NCBI GenBank assembly: GCA_016808115.1
Contig: JAEQBH010006375.1
Coordinates: 124,001-188,000, forward strand
DNA length: 64,000 nucleotides
Origin: Tetrastigma voinierianum
Taxonomy: Eukaryota > Streptophyta > Magnoliopsida > Vitales > Vitaceae
Reading direction: 5' to 3'
The notes under the pieces were generated by a model. That model ran no database searches, was not told where the DNA came from, and saw only the letters and a list, made by a program, of their open reading frames with translations. Below, in pieces: positions 45,546 to 57,569 of the stretch (position 1 is its first letter; the number at the start of each line of letters is the position of its first letter). The translations under genes and the position numbers were made by a program.

Positions 45546-45790
45546 TGAGAATAATGAAGCGGGTATGGAGTTAGATGGAATAAGTTAGGAGTTTGGTTTT
45601 TGAATTTGTTTTACTTGTATATTGTTATAGCATGTATTGCTTTACATATAGGATTTGTATCTGATTAGATTTACTTATAGAGAGTTTGTAACATATTAGG
45701 AATGATATATTAGCTTGATATTGTGTAGTCCTCTTGCATTTGGATTGATTGAATCAATGAAAGGTAAAGCTTTCATTCCGCAAAGTTTCA
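45546..45790 (+). repeat. Copia-1 3' LTR
   Basis: Matches 19375-19624 over ggaataagttag, atattgttatagcatgta, aggaatgatatattagct and aatcaatgaaag, ending ttca at 45790. The polypurine tract before it appears shortened (cgacttgag only). Confidence 0.85.
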
Positions 45791-47438
45791 AAAGGTGCAA
45801 TATGTAATCAATACCCTTTATATCTGCTTGTTTATTTCCATAAGATTGTCATTATCTCATAAAAAATTTCTTACCAACCTAAACACCATAGTCATACTAA
45901 GAGCCTTATTTGAGACACTAAATAGTAAGGAATGGAAACAAGTCATGAGGGTCGAGATGAACGCACTTGGAAAGAATAGGGTTTTGGATATGGTTGAGTT
46001 ACCTAGAGGAAAGAGTCTAGTAAGGTGCAAGTGGGTTTTTATTGTAAAGCACAAGGTAGATGGTTCTCTTGAGAGTTACAAAGCTAGGCTCATTACCCAG
46101 CTATACCGAACATATGGAGTAGATTACCATGAGACTTACTAATGATGAAGAGAACACTAAAGAGTTATGCTCTCTTTGGTTGCAATTTGATTAGGAATTA
46201 CAACAATTTGATGTGAAAAATGCATTCTTAAATAAGTTCAAAGAAGAAATTTATATGGATCTTCAGCCCCGATTTTGATATCTTGAAAAGAAAAAGATAT
46301 TGTAATTGAGGAAAAGGTTTGTATAAGTTTAAACAATCCTCCACGTACTTGGTTTGGTTGCAATTCATATAACTATTGGCTAAAAATAAAGTCACCTTGA
46401 CCACACATTATTTTTAAACACTTAGCCTCGAAGTCATGATACTAGTTTATAAATGGATGACAATATAGTATTGACTAAAGTATATTTAAGAGAAAGCATT
46501 GACATAGTAGTGACTAGAAATTATATTTAAAAGAAGAAAGCGTTGAAGCAAATGTTTTAGCCAGGTTTGAAATAAAGGGCAAGACCCAGTATTTTAGGAA
46601 TTGAAGGGAACTGACTAAAAATAAAAATAAAAACTTTGTCTCTCCCATAGAACTTAGAAGTAATATGTAGCTAATTGTAGGAGACAGAAAAAAAAAAAAG
46701 GATATAAGCTAAGCCCAACACACATGTATTGATCCAACTCACAAGCTGGGAGAAGTAAGTGAGCATGCAGTTGAAAACAAAGGTTTTACTAGAGATAAGG
46801 TTAGCCAGTTAATTTACCTCACTTGCGTGACTAAATATAGCCTATGTATTCAGTTTAGTAAGTCGATTTATGGATAACTCAAGAAAGTTCATCTATAAAT
46901 TGTATGTAGAATCCTATTACTTGAAAGCAATGCTAGGGAAGGAGTTTATTTAAGGAAAGCAGTGAACAATCTTTGGAGTGTATACTTGTGCGGGAGTTAT
47001 GTAGAATCAATTGTTGATCAAGGTCTACTAGAGATATTGCACTTTAAGAGGAACTTGGTAATCTTGAGAATTAAAAAATAAAATATTATTTTAAGATATT
47101 ATTGCAAGTAAACATCTTGTAATGGGCCAAGGAATTTGCAAGTTGTTTTGTCTGCAAAAATATCGTGTAAGGAGAATTGAAGGTCGTGAGAGACAGTGAG
47201 GTTTATTATAGTAGTTAGTCCAGCCATTAACATTGCACATAACCCAATACAACATGACCAAAACCAAATGTGTGAAAGTAGATAGACATTTTGTTAAGGA
47301 AAAATGGACAGTGGCTTAATCTACACACTTTGTATGGGTCCATTGGTTGATGCCTTATCGAAAGGATTAGTTAATTCCTAGTTTCAAGTAATAATTATCG
47401 ACTTGGAAATAAGGTAAATATATCCACCAACAGGAGAG
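45791..47438 (+). pseudogene. Copia-2 reverse transcriptase and RNase H
   Basis: The frame 45795-46142 (115 codons) reads LFETLNSKEWKQVMRVEMNA, then LVRCKWVFIVKHKVDGSLES, YKARLI and YGVDYHETY, the N-terminal RT blocks. LQQFDVKNAFLNKF and EIYMDLQPRF follow near 46195-46275. The centre (46300-46900) is decayed, with no YVDD seen. RNase H pieces appear near 46980-47160. At 47230-47300 it reads INIAHNPIQHDQN and, with shifts, VDALSKGLVN. It ends at the polypurine tract caggagag (47431-47438). Confidence 0.8.
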
Positions 47439-47508
47439 TGTTGAAGATTATTGACAGCTTGTTACATACAACCATAATACCTGACCATGAATATTATTAA
47501 GTTGTATA
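47439..47508 (+). repeat. Copia-2 3' LTR, left part
   Basis: Starts tgttgaagattattgacagc right after the polypurine tract. It is broken at 47508 by LINE-b. The rest lies at 56754-56965. Confidence 0.7.
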
Positions 47509-47639
47509 CATGCAAAACCCTATTCAAACTTACAAAACCATAGGAAGCCCAGTGAAGAGCCATGGAAGAAAACCTAGAGGAGCAGATTGGCAGTTATCGT
47601 AGAAGGAAGACAAATCAGAGCAACGCGAGGGAGTAGAGA

Positions 47640-49650
47640 GGGTGGCACCGGTGGAAGCGAAAACATCTTAAGACCTAGGAGGTAGAAAGGTTCGCGAGGC
47701 ATCATCAGGAGAGAAGATGAAACATCTTCTTAGGTATTGCTCGGTCCATCAGATTCACAGCTTCTTCTTAGAAGTATTGAAGAAAGAAACTTCTGCTTGA
47801 ATTGAGGGAAGAGCGGGTGGGCTTCGGAATTGGAAGGAGAAGGTAGAAGGTGTGAGATGGCAAAAACACGAGCAGGGCAGGTCCCTTCCGTCTCCCACGA
47901 AGTATTTTATCCCGGAGAAAGCATTCTCTGTTTCATTTTCGAGAGGAGAAGGGTGGTGTGAAATGGCGAGTATTAAAGGAGATGGGGGTAAAAGCAATTT
48001 AGACCTCCAAAAGGGTGTGACTAGTCGAGGAAAAGGAGAGGAAGCCATGGAAGGTGGGTGTGCAAATGCTAAAAGTTGCGAGAAAGGGTAAGTCGTTTGC
48101 TAAGGTTCTACAAAATAGTCTCGTTTCGTACCGAGGTAGCCAAAAGTTGAGATCGAAGAACATGAAAGTGCCAAACTCCTCTCCCAGTTGGACCGATGCC
48201 TGGTGGGGAGCCTCAAACCTTTTCCATTAGATCTAGCAAAGGCTAGGAAGGAGATGTGTAAGGGTTGGAGACTAAAAGGTGATATGGGGTTATGTCACGG
48301 GTGATGGAAGGCTGCATTGCGGGTTGCCACGAGAAGGGAGAAGAAATTTGAGGTCCTCAAAAAAGGCTGAGGCTTAGCTTTGGGATCGAGCTTTGTCGTT
48401 AGAAACCCAACAATGGGTGTCAGTTTAACCATGAAGAGTTGAAGGACTTGTGGGTAAGACTCGTGGGTCTCTCGATCCACCTGTGGGAGTTAAAAATCCT
48501 GAAAAAATTCGGAGATGCCTGCGGGGGCTTCCTTGCAGTCGACAAGAGCACTATGGCTTTCTCGTTTCTTCAGTGGGCTCGTATTCTTGTTTGAGTGGAA
48601 GGTGGAAGATTACCAAGGTCTTGGAGATAAGGCCCAGGAAGGAAGAGGGTAGAAATTCAGCTCGTGGGAAGTTCCTCCACAATGGAATTATTCGGAGATG
48701 GAGGTACCGGTCTCTGATCTTATTGAGAGGAAAGAAGATGATCCATGGGCTAAAGGGAGCCGTGGGAGTAGGGGCCGTGGCGCGTGAAATTTTTATGCGG
48801 TAGGTTGGAGGCCCGGCCAGTCGGAAGCGGGTGCACCTGGCGGAGATCAGTCGGGGTTATTTGGCTTTTTCTTGAGATTGAATTATTAGGTCGGTTAGAT
48901 CAGGCCTTTTGGTATCTTGAGGCTCTCATGAGCCCATTTTGGTTGAGTCTCATTCAACCAGGGATATTGGGCCCTTAGGTATTGGTAAGGGTTTTGAACC
49001 AAACCCATAAGCCTTTGACCTGAGCTACGACCTAATGCTTCTCAGGAGTTAAGTGGGTGTGCAGCGGAAATGTTGGCCTCGATTTTACGATGGGACAATC
49101 CAGCGCCCCAAGAGCTTTTGGCACTCATCCTTCTTGAGGAGTCTTCAGAACTAGATCTTGATAGGTATGAGGTCCCCCCAAATCCTCTTCTTTCTCTTAT
49201 TTTGGGCCAGGTTCTTCCGTTGGAGGAACTGTTTACTAAGGGGGAATGTTACATGAATTTCAGCTACCTTTGACTATAATTCAGTCAGATCAATCACATA
49301 GTAGATTGTGGTGCTCATTTGATAGATAAGCTGAAATAGGCTTTGTTGGCCTTGAATTTTTAAGGAGAATTCTTCTTTGATTGATACAGAAAAGAGTCTG
49401 AGGAGCTTGTGGAAGGACTGAGAGAAAAAGCGACTAGAGATGAATTGGATTCCCTACAGACAGGGATAGCTCTGATACGGATTGCTGGGACAAAAATAAG
49501 TTTGAAGGTAAAAGTAGGTTCTTGGGCTTTTCTACGAAAGACATGGAAAAGGAAATCCTCAAATTCTTCCAAAGTTTACGGAGTAAAAATGGAAAGACTC
49601 ATTAAGGAATCCTCGGAGAAAACGGATACGAAAGGGAATTAAAGCATTGC
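47640..49650 (+). pseudogene. LINE-b ORF1 remnant (DUF4283-type)
   Basis: Near 48430-48590 the frames read LKDLWVRLVGLSIHLWELK, ILKKFGDACGGFLAVDKST and LQWARILV. These are the conserved blocks of the DUF4283 domain found in plant L1 ORF1 nucleic-acid binding proteins. Upstream frames (47852-48091) form the charged N-terminal part. Downstream (49070-49640) is a Ser/Glu-rich tail. Stops and shifts are frequent. Confidence 0.75.
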
Positions 49651-49739
49651 GATTTTCTATCAACTACAAAGAGGCAAGCACAGTTCTAGAGTAAAAGCAC
49701 TTTGTGGGGGAATTAAAGAGAGGTTTATTAGTGACTTTG

Positions 49740-50341
49740 AAAGTTGTTGAGTTGGAATGTTCGAGGTGTCGATGATAGATCCAGAGGAAAGTTATCAAGG
49801 CCCTTTTGAGAAGTCGAGAGGTTGGACCTCTTTATGCATGAGAGACTAAGATGAGTTGTATGTCTTCGGCATTGTCGAGTGCAGGCTCACAAATATCTTT
49901 CTTGAGTAGGAGTTAAGGCATGTGGGCTTTGTTGGGGGTGCTAGTCATTTGGGATAAAAAGAAGTTTAGTCTTCTTTGGATAGGAAGTGGGCCCTCCTCC
50001 AATTTTGTGCCGATTCAAAGCTCACGAATGATGGTTTATGGGTTTACTAGCGTTACGGTCCTCTCGATCTTGGAGGAACCTTCTTTGGGATGAGTTAGGA
50101 AGATTAGAGGTTTATAGGAGGACCCTTGGTGTGAGTCGGGAGATTTAATATCATCCACTTTCCCTCTGAACGTAATAGATTGGACAGTGAATCGGTCCAT
50201 GAGAAGGTTCTCAGAGGTGATTGATGATCTTGAGTTGGTTGATCTTCCCTTGTTAGGTGGTAATTTCACAGGTGGGAGCTCACACTAACCATTAAGCATG
50301 CTGTCTGAAATATTTGGTTCCCAGAGATTAGTTTGGATCAT
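49740..50341 (+). pseudogene. LINE-b ORF2 endonuclease domain remnant
   Basis: Broken frames read LLSWNVRGVDD (near 49745), VxVVCLRHCRVQ-like text in place of the DxxCLQET block, then WxxRYGPLDLGGTFFG- and DPWCESGDFN-type blocks near 50060-50150. RRFSEVIDDLELVDLPLLGG follows near 50200-50260, and ISLDHF near 50330. This is the order of an apurinic-like endonuclease (EEP) of plant L1 ORF2. It is cut at 50341 by the hAT-like insert exactly in the SDHxP motif. Confidence 0.8.
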
Positions 50342-51574
50342 TTCAGCAAGGTGGAGTAGGTGAGCTTCTGACCCGCCGGTTCTAGGCTGGGAAGCAGGCC
50401 ATTTCATTAGTTTGGCAGGCCCACTCGGGTAGCATGTAGCGGTCGGGCCAGTCATTTGGCCCAGCCTATTGACATGACCTACTGCCATTCTGGTTGAAGC
50501 AGATTCAAATATTAAAAATAATAATCCCATATATATATTTTTTAACACACTATTTCTTTATCCACATTTTATTCTAATATTATTTTATTACTCTTTTTAC
50601 TTGCAGTCCCCTTTTGTCTTCCAAATTATATGTCTAACCTTTCTTCATCTTATTTATGGCGCCTTTCAATCGGTGTGTTTTTATAAAAGAAAAGGTAAAT
50701 TGTTAAGCAGAGACATCTTGGTAGAAGAAAAATCGAGGAAAAGAGTGAATATATGAACAAGGTGAACAAAAATTAATTGTGATAGAAAGTATGGATGGAT
50801 TTTTGAAGGAAGAAAGCTAGATAAAAAAAAAAAGGAAAATGAGGAATAAAAAATAAGAAAGAAAATCATAAGCACGAATTTGTTGGACATTCTAAGGTTG
50901 AAAAATATAGGTACGCGAAAACAAAAGAAAATAAATATTACAATGAAACATTTCACATCTACCCATTATCTAGGAAAAAAAAAACATGTATAGATGAACT
51001 GTTTCCATTCCTTCCCGGTTCCTCAGCCTTCCATTTCCTTCTCGGTTCTTAGTAACCAAGCGTACACAACAAACAAACTCAAACTTAAGAAAACACATCA
51101 GATCTCAAACAACAGCATTTAGCAATCTGCAAGAAGAGAAGTCGTCTGATGATGATTTTCCTGGAAGAATTTGGAAAAAAAAAGGAACAAACAAAACAAA
51201 AAACGGAAATATGAGTCTTGAGAATCAGATAGCAAAACCTGGATACGTTTGTGATGAGTCTTGAGATTGAACTCTTATCGTGGATAGGAGAGTCGCCGCG
51301 CGGAAGAAATTAGGGCTTCGTTCCAGAGATCAATTTTAAGTGAAGAAAGAGAGCATAATGTGATATGCCCTTATACTGTGTAATTATAAAATAAAAAAAA
51401 TAAAAAAATATAATTAGATTTGGCTAGGCTGAACTTTCGAATGGGCCGGGCTTATTCGAGGAGTAGGCAGTAGGCACGAGTTCTATTAGGCTACCATTTT
51501 GTGACCCTCCCGAATGCGGGTCCCAGTGGGTTGGCCATCGGGGCTCATTCATTTCTACCTCTACTTTAGACCAT
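50334..51574. mobile_element. hAT-like non-autonomous element inside LINE-b
   Basis: Left flank tggatcat (50334-50341) and right flank tagaccat (51567-51574) both encode the LDH of the same endonuclease motif, so the target was duplicated over 8 bp (two mismatches). The ends are imperfect inverted repeats. The left reads ttcagcaaggtggag-taggtgagc, and the reverse complement of the right reads aagtagaggtagaaatgaatgagc. The ends contain gggcc/cgggtcc motifs. No transposase is seen. The AT-rich centre (50520-51000) has no gene I recognise. Confidence 0.65.
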
Positions 51575-54500
51575 TGCCCTTATCCTCTTAGAGTCGGGAG
51601 GGGTTTGGGAAGAGGGCCTACCCCCTTTCTCTTTGAGAATATGTGGCTGAAAGTGGAAGGCTTCTAGGACTTGATGAAAGGTTAGTGGCAGGGGATGTCT
51701 GTTCGAGGGTCTGCGAGCTTCATCCTTTCTAAAAAATTGAAAGAGATTAAGATTACACTCAAATCTTGGAATGAGGGTTGTTTTGGGAGGCTAGAGGCTA
51801 ACAGAAGCGCACTCTTGCAAGTTGAGGCTTAGGGCCGTTTGGAAAAAATTAGGGGATTTGTGCATGGAGGAAATCGAGAGGCTAAGAAGGCGAAGGACAC
51901 TTTCAGGTGGACCACTTTGGAAGAAATCCATTGGAGACAGATCCGAGGAAAGGTGGCTAAGGGAGACGGGAACACATCTTTTTCCATCGGATGACCAATG
52001 CCACGTTCGGGAAAAATACGCTTCATGAAGACTCGAAAATTAATGGAGTGTGGTTTATGAGGAGAGTGAGTTGAGGAGAGTCTCCGTGCTTTCGAGACTC
52101 TGGCGGCCGACAATATGAGTTGGAGGTTGAGCTAGATGGATTGTCCTTTTCCACTTTGAACCTAATGATCTTTAGAAACCTAGAACTACTCTTTAGGGAG
52201 GAAGAAGTTTTTTTTGCGTTGAACGAGATGGAGGAGCCGAGGCCAGAGGCACCTTGACTTACTCTGGCTTTTGGCAAGACTCTTGGCAGTTTGTCAAAGC
52301 ATAGATTATGGAGTTATTTCCACGATTTCTTTGGTAATGGAGACTTTCACTTGGAATCTAGGCTACCACCTTCTGGTCTTGATCCACCCCAAAGGGAGCG
52401 GAGATGCGAAGGACTTTAGGCCTATAAGCTTGTTTTGCGACCTCAATAGCTGCTAAGGTGTTGTATTTCGCTTCCAAAAATGTGGTTGTAGGCACGGTTG
52501 TCTACGATGCTCAAAAAACGCCTTTGTGAAGAATTCGACATATTTAAACGGCTTCCACCCCAAATAGCGAGCGAGATCATTGATTTTGGTAGAAAGAAAG
52601 GAGAAGGGTGTGGTCTGTAAGTTAGACATCGAAAAAGCTTTTGACAGCATAAATTGGTAGTTCCTAATGAAGGTCATGCAGGGCATGGGGTTTGGTTCCA
52701 AATGGAGGTGGTGGATTTTGTGGTGTATTTCTACTACAAAATTTTCAGTTTTGGTGAACGAGGTGCTTACTGGGTTTTGAGTATGGAGGTTTTCAAGTTC
52801 TAGAGGTCTAAGACAGGGGGATCCCCTCTCCCCCTATCTCTTCATTTTAGATATGGAGGTTTTGAGTATTCTTCTAAGAAAGGCTGTGGCGGGGGGGTTC
52901 ACTTCTGGTTGCACCCTTACAGGTTGAGAGGGACTATTTGTAGTATCTCTCATCCTCTGATCGCGAGAGATGACACGATAGTTTTTCTGAAAACACAAGA
53001 TCAACATCTCGAGATGGGTGTTGTTTTGGTTCAAAGCCTCTTGAATCGAAAATTAATTTGGATAAAAAGTGAGATTTACAAGGTTGGTGATGTGGATAAT
53101 TGGATTCCAGTCCACGGTTTTGGGTTGTCAAATTGGGGCGACTTCCTTCTATCTAGGCACACCCTTGGGGGCTCCCCCCTGAATTGTGAGTTTGCTTGGG
53201 ATGTTATAGTGGAAAGAATGCGGAAAAGCTCGCCCTTTGGAAGAAAGAAATTATATCTCAGTAGAAGAATTACACTGATCGAGAGAGCACCCTTGCTAGC
53301 CTCTATCTACCCGGTTATCCTTGGCTAGAATACTAACTTACGTAGCAAAGTGGCTGGAAAAATTCTTGAGGAACCACTATTTAGGATCTGGGTTCTTGAG
53401 AAGAAACCCACCGGTCAAATGGGATGTGATCTTGTTCTAACAAAGGCGGAGGTCTTGGCTTAAGATCTTTATCGCACGAGCAAAGTTTGTTAAGACATAT
53501 GGATTTTGAGATTTGCCTGAAGAAGATGCATTTGGAAGCGTGATTTGCTTTAAATTTGAGTAAAAGATGATCCTCTAGGTTGGTGGGCGATGATTCCGGG
53601 GACCTTTTGGTGTGGGTTTATGGAAGGGAAATCATAAAGAGCCTCTTAGGTGAAAGATGGTGGCAATTCGGGGTTGGAAATGGCATAAAGTTAGATTTGG
53701 ACCGGAATTTTGGTGTGGGCCTTCAACCTCACAATCCATTCCCTCACCCACCCCCTCGTTTCCGCTTTTTGAGTAGCTATTGATAGGTTCATCCAGCGTG
53801 GTCGAGGCTTGGAATCCTTGGATGGCAAAGCGTGGAATCTTAATTGTCAAGGCTTTTGTGATTGGGAGATACATTTTGGTGGCGAAACTTCTTCATGTCC
53901 TTCAAAAAAAGGAAAGGGTTTCCTTAAGTAGGATAGAGTTATCTAGAAGAGCTGACGGATCTGACTTCCGCAATCACCTTGATGCCTATAACTTTGTTGT
54001 GCTTAGAGATCTATCTCAAGGTTCCTCGTTAAGAACATTTGGATGGCCTCTGTCCCTTCTAAAGTTTCCTTTTTCACGTGGGAAGTAGCTTAGGGTAAGG
54101 TCCTAACCCTGGACAAGCTCCAAAGAAGAGGTTGGCATCTCCCCAGTAGATGCTTCTTGTGTGGTTGTGCAGAGGAAACAATTCATCACATCCTGCTCCA
54201 TTGATTGGCTATATGTCCTCTGTGGGATATTTTACTCTCCCTTGTTGGTGTTTCTTGGGTTTTCCCTAAGGATGTCAAAGACATGTTACTTAGTTGGAAG
54301 GGCTCATTTGTGGGGAAAAAAAGGAGGGATGACACAGGAATTCGATTCCCTACTTGCATCTTTTGGGTGTTTGGAAAGAAAGAAATGACAGCTTTTAGGA
54401 ATGGGACATTAGTTGTCTGGAGGCTAAAACATTATTTTGTATCCAATTTGTGGTTACGGAATAGTTGTACCTAGGCGAGTGATCACTTCTCTTTTAGGCT

Positions 54501-54609
54501 TCTTGGAGTGGTTTGCCTCTTTTGAGGGGTTGGTGAGTTTTTTTTACCGCCCCTTTGTTTCTTCAGTTGTTTGTATACTTCACCGCCATGCTCTATGGCT
54601 TTTGTTCGT
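51567..54609 (+). pseudogene. LINE-b ORF2 reverse transcriptase and zinc-binding domain
   Basis: From 51600 the frames read GRGPTPFLFENMWLKVEGF, then KSWNEGCFGRLEANRSALLQ, TSFFHRMTNATFGKN and FALNEMEEPRPEAP. RT proper gives AKDFRPISLFCDLN (near 52410), VCKLDIEKAFDSINW (near 52615) and SRGLRQGDPLSPYLFIL (near 52805). The catalytic FADDT block appears as ARDDTIVFL near 52967, so the residue before DD is changed by a small insertion. LSRRITLIERAPLLASIYP follows near 53260-53320. The zinc-binding part is KVPFFTWE, LDKLQRRGW, CFLCGCAEETIHHILLH (54065-54205), then LLSWKGSFVGKK. Stops throughout make it inactive. Confidence 0.85.
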
Positions 54610-56715
54610 GAGGCATACAAACCCGGGGTGTCGGGTTGACTACGAATCAGCCTCGCGGAAATTCTATATGTCTCGTGTTATAGAGACACACACATAGTAA
54701 AATAGCCCGTAGGCTCATAAATCAATACTTTCATCAAAGCAAATATCAAACTATATTCGATTATCTCCCGATAATTTAATAGTTGATTACTGCTGCTCTG
54801 AAACATATATTAAATCTAAACATTTAATACATGTATCTCAAAGCATCAAAGCCCCAAGCTGAAACTTCTTCAAAATCAGCCTCTAAATGTGCGATATCCT
54901 CGGCTCCCTGTGGCCCAGAAAAATATAATCTCGACGGGGTGAGCTATCGCCCGATAGTGGAATCACCTAAATGGGTTGCTCTCCACCTAAGTGCATATCT
55001 GATGCTCAAAAATAAACACATACTTGAATGTCTACATGATCACCCCATGTCACGAGTCCTCAAACTCACTCACACTTACTTTAAGCCATGTATGTAGAAG
55101 AAAATAATCATTTTCAAAACAAAACATGTTGTTCTTGAAGAATATATTCTGCAGTATTCGGTAAAAATTTATGGAATGCACCCTCAGAGGTGAATTGGTT
55201 GGTGAGCTTTCCCACGAAGCAGTCATAGTCTCATAGAAATTGATCTGTTGGCCCGTCTCAACCGATTCTTCGAATATCATCTGTGAAATTCAACTACTTA
55301 ATATATCCGTTTTAAAAAAATACCATGTCATGCACTGCACCTAATTCGTTACCCGGTGCATATGAAATCGTATGCCGTTTTCAAAATGTTTATACAATAT
55401 GTCCAATATACATATTTTTCCAATCCCTCTGATGCTATGTAATTCAACCATCACCCATCTTAATTTAGCTCAATTGGGCAATTCATAATCATCTCGATGA
55501 CTTGAACACAATTTAATTCCTGTAATTGTGTCATTGTATAACACATTAAAATAATGTCTTAACCTATCTATTTCCACACATACCAAGTCATTCACATCAA
55601 ACAATTCTCATGCCAAAACAAATGGACATTTATAGTCCCTTTCATCCAAATTGGGGTATTTTCTGATTTAAGCAACAGTGAACGTCCACAGGCGACCTCC
55701 TCTATCGGTTCTCTTGGTGGAACCGAATTCCATTCCCATTTCCGGTCTCCTACTCACCAAAGCACAATTTATTTAATAAATCATCTCTCAAACACCCAAA
55801 ACAGTCCCTAAAGCTTTCTGAATTTGCTAAAATGGGTCTCAAAAATCAACATTTCGGTTCCAAGATTTGGGACGATCAGTAACCACTCACGACTTGATCA
55901 ACACGAGAACATGTCAATAAGCTTGCTTAAACGAGAATAGAACAGAGTAGGATGAAACCCATACCTTTATGGAGTTTGTCGAAACTCCCAAAGCAGAATC
56001 TACCATTTGTCCTCTCAGGTAAAACAACTCTCCTTCTTATGTGAAAAGAATAAACTGGTCGGATCCTTTACGATCTAGAGAAAGGAGACACTCTCTACAA
56101 AATGTGAGAACCATATGCATGTTTGGTCTTCTCCATTTTCTTCTCCCTCCAGCGTTTTCTTTAAACTTTGTTTTATCCCTTGTTTTTAGCTCTTTCACCG
56201 TTTCTGTACTCACTTCTCTCACATTTTCTCCTTTCTCTTTTCATTTCTCTCCTCTCTTTGGATTTCTCTCCTCTTTTTGGAGCATTAGCGTATGAGTCAA
56301 GGGAAGAGTTTATCCCCTCCTTCCTCGAAGCGAATGAGTGGTATAATTTTCTACCTTTATTATTATTTCTTTATTTTCCTTTTTATGACGTCGTGGCTCT
56401 GTAGAGCAATATAGACACGTGAATCATTTCTCACACACTGGCTAATTGTGAGCCACTCCTTTAATGTAGGTGTCATTCTCTTAGGGTGCCGTGGCATCGC
56501 TATGTACCATGTGTCTTTTAGACCTGGCGATCTCAGCATTAAAAATCTGACCAGCGCATCGGAATCAGCGGAAATTCGACCTTGGTTGCTTAATTTCGTG
56601 AGACGATTTCAACGGAAAAGTCCGTTTCGTCATCAGCTAGAAAAATTCCAGTTTTCAGAAATTACGATTTACCCATTTTTGAGAAAATTGGATTTTCTCG
56701 GGGTTTCACAGTTCG
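54605..56715. mobile_element. Solo LTR of 2.1 kb with perfect 5-bp target duplication
   Basis: The insert runs from TGAGGCATAC (54610) to GGGTTTCACA (56710), with TG..CA ends. It is flanked by gttcg at 54605-54609 and 56711-56715. The reverse complement starts tgtgaaaccccgagaaaatcc, like many gypsy LTRs, so it probably lies in minus orientation. A CT-rich tract (56100-56290) produces spurious hydrophobic frames. There is no internal coding region. It sits in the 3' UTR of LINE-b, just before that element's poly(A). Confidence 0.9.
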
Positions 56716-56753
56716 CTTCGCTTATGTATAAAAAAAAAATTAAAGTTATAAAT

Positions 56754-56965
56754 AGTTGTATATCTTCCACAACTATGTATTTAGTTTTTAGTATATATTT
56801 GGATATGTTATGTATATAATTCCTATCTTAATGAGGATCGTCTAATAGGATAATTTCAATTCTTTAGGGTAGTTCTATCATTTATTTATTTATTTATTTA
56901 TTTTTTTGTATATAAGAATATGATTGTATACTTTAAGATATTAATGAGAAACAAAAATTTCATCA
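56754..56965 (+). repeat. Copia-2 3' LTR, right part
   Basis: Parallels the end of the 5' LTR: gtatatcttcc, gtatataa-ata, ttgtata/ttctttac and attaatgagaaacaaaa. It includes an (ATTT)n run at 56880-56905. Confidence 0.7.
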
Positions 56966-57569
56966 TCGAAAAATATCATGTTTTGAAATATAATCAATTA
57001 TAATAGAAATATTAATCATTAGTAAAAAAATGATAATAAAAATAAATTTATAATACAATTAATAATTTAACTAAAATATATTTAGTATAAATATTTATAG
57101 TATTATTCTTTGCTAATAACAAAATATTACTATAAATAGTATATTGAAAAAACATTTGCTTATATATACTAATAGTAATAATAATGATAATGGTAGTAAT
57201 AGTACTTCTGTTATTTGTAATAAATAATAACAAATTAAGTGACTTTTGTTTTTATACTTTTGGAAATTGTTTAGTGAAATGAAAGGAAAAAAACTAATGT
57301 TATCATTTTCTCATATTTTTATGTCTTATGATTACATTTATCATTTAATTGGGTTACTCTTTAGACTGCAAGCATCATTTGAAAAATCAACATTTTTTTT
57401 AATCAAAGTACCACTTAGAAGGAACATTTTAGATAAAATGTTGTATGTACCACCGAGTTCTAAAATTGGGATTATATTGCAAACGTGACCAGGAGATGTA
57501 TATTCTTTGCGGCATTCTCGATATTGTTTACATTTTTGCGTAGAGGCCAGTAACACTATCATGATCTAG
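56966..57569. other. AT-rich TNL intron, right part
   Basis: No domain seen. The composition matches 17520-17819 on the other side of the nested elements. The 80-codon frame at 57246-57488 has no motif. Confidence 0.55.

Larger units (their letters stand above)
19370..45794 (+). mobile_element. Copia-1: nested Ty1/copia retrotransposon, itself multiply interrupted
   Basis: 5' LTR 19375-19624, primer site tggtatcacgagcc at 19625, gag, protease, integrase and the first part of RT up to about 24995, then RNase H at 45065-45545 and the 3' LTR to 45790. Target-site duplication: aaaag at 19370-19374 and aaag(g) at 45791, one base short in an A-run. Joining the flanks restores the Copia-2 reading frame (VRK, then GAICNQY), which confirms the boundaries. 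A solo LTR, a hAT-type element and a cluster of about 20 kb split it. About 1 kb of its RT is missing at the cluster. Confidence 0.85.
47509..56753 (+). mobile_element. LINE-b: near full-length but degenerate L1-type LINE in the Copia-2 LTR
   Basis: Plus-strand LINE with 5' UTR, ORF1 (DUF4283-type) and ORF2 (endonuclease, RT, zinc-binding domain). It is about 7.1 kb long, counting both parts around the solo LTR. It ends in an A-run (aaaaaaaaa, about 56729-56739). The 9-mer agttgtata occurs at 47500-47508 and 56754-56762 as a plausible but weak target duplication. It carries a hAT-like insert (50342-51566) and a solo LTR (54610-56710). All frames are broken. Confidence 0.8.
17820..56965 (+). 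mobile_element. Copia-2: outermost nested LTR retrotransposon
   Basis: Ty1/copia element whose halves lie at 17820-19374 and 45791-47508, with the last piece of its 3' LTR at 56754-56965. The 5' LTR (17820-18082) starts TGTTGAAG and ends ctaca. A tRNA-iMet-type primer site (tggtacc..) follows. The 3' LTR starts at 47439 after the polypurine tract caggagag and again reads tgttgaagat. Its ending, ttaatgagaaacaaaaattt at 56941-56960, matches the 5' LTR end. Protease and RT/RNase H remnants are listed separately. Copia-1 entered its pol gene and LINE-b entered its 3' LTR. I could not find a clean target-site duplication, so the outer edges are approximate. Confidence 0.75.

Noticed and set aside
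47852..48091. 79-codon frame as a small host protein
   Set aside because: It lies in the 5' part of LINE-b, before the DUF4283-type ORF1 blocks, and has no independent support.
17815..56970. A target-site duplication for Copia-2
   Set aside because: tgtaa before the 5' LTR is not repeated after the 3' LTR, whose exact end is uncertain. I therefore did not claim one.
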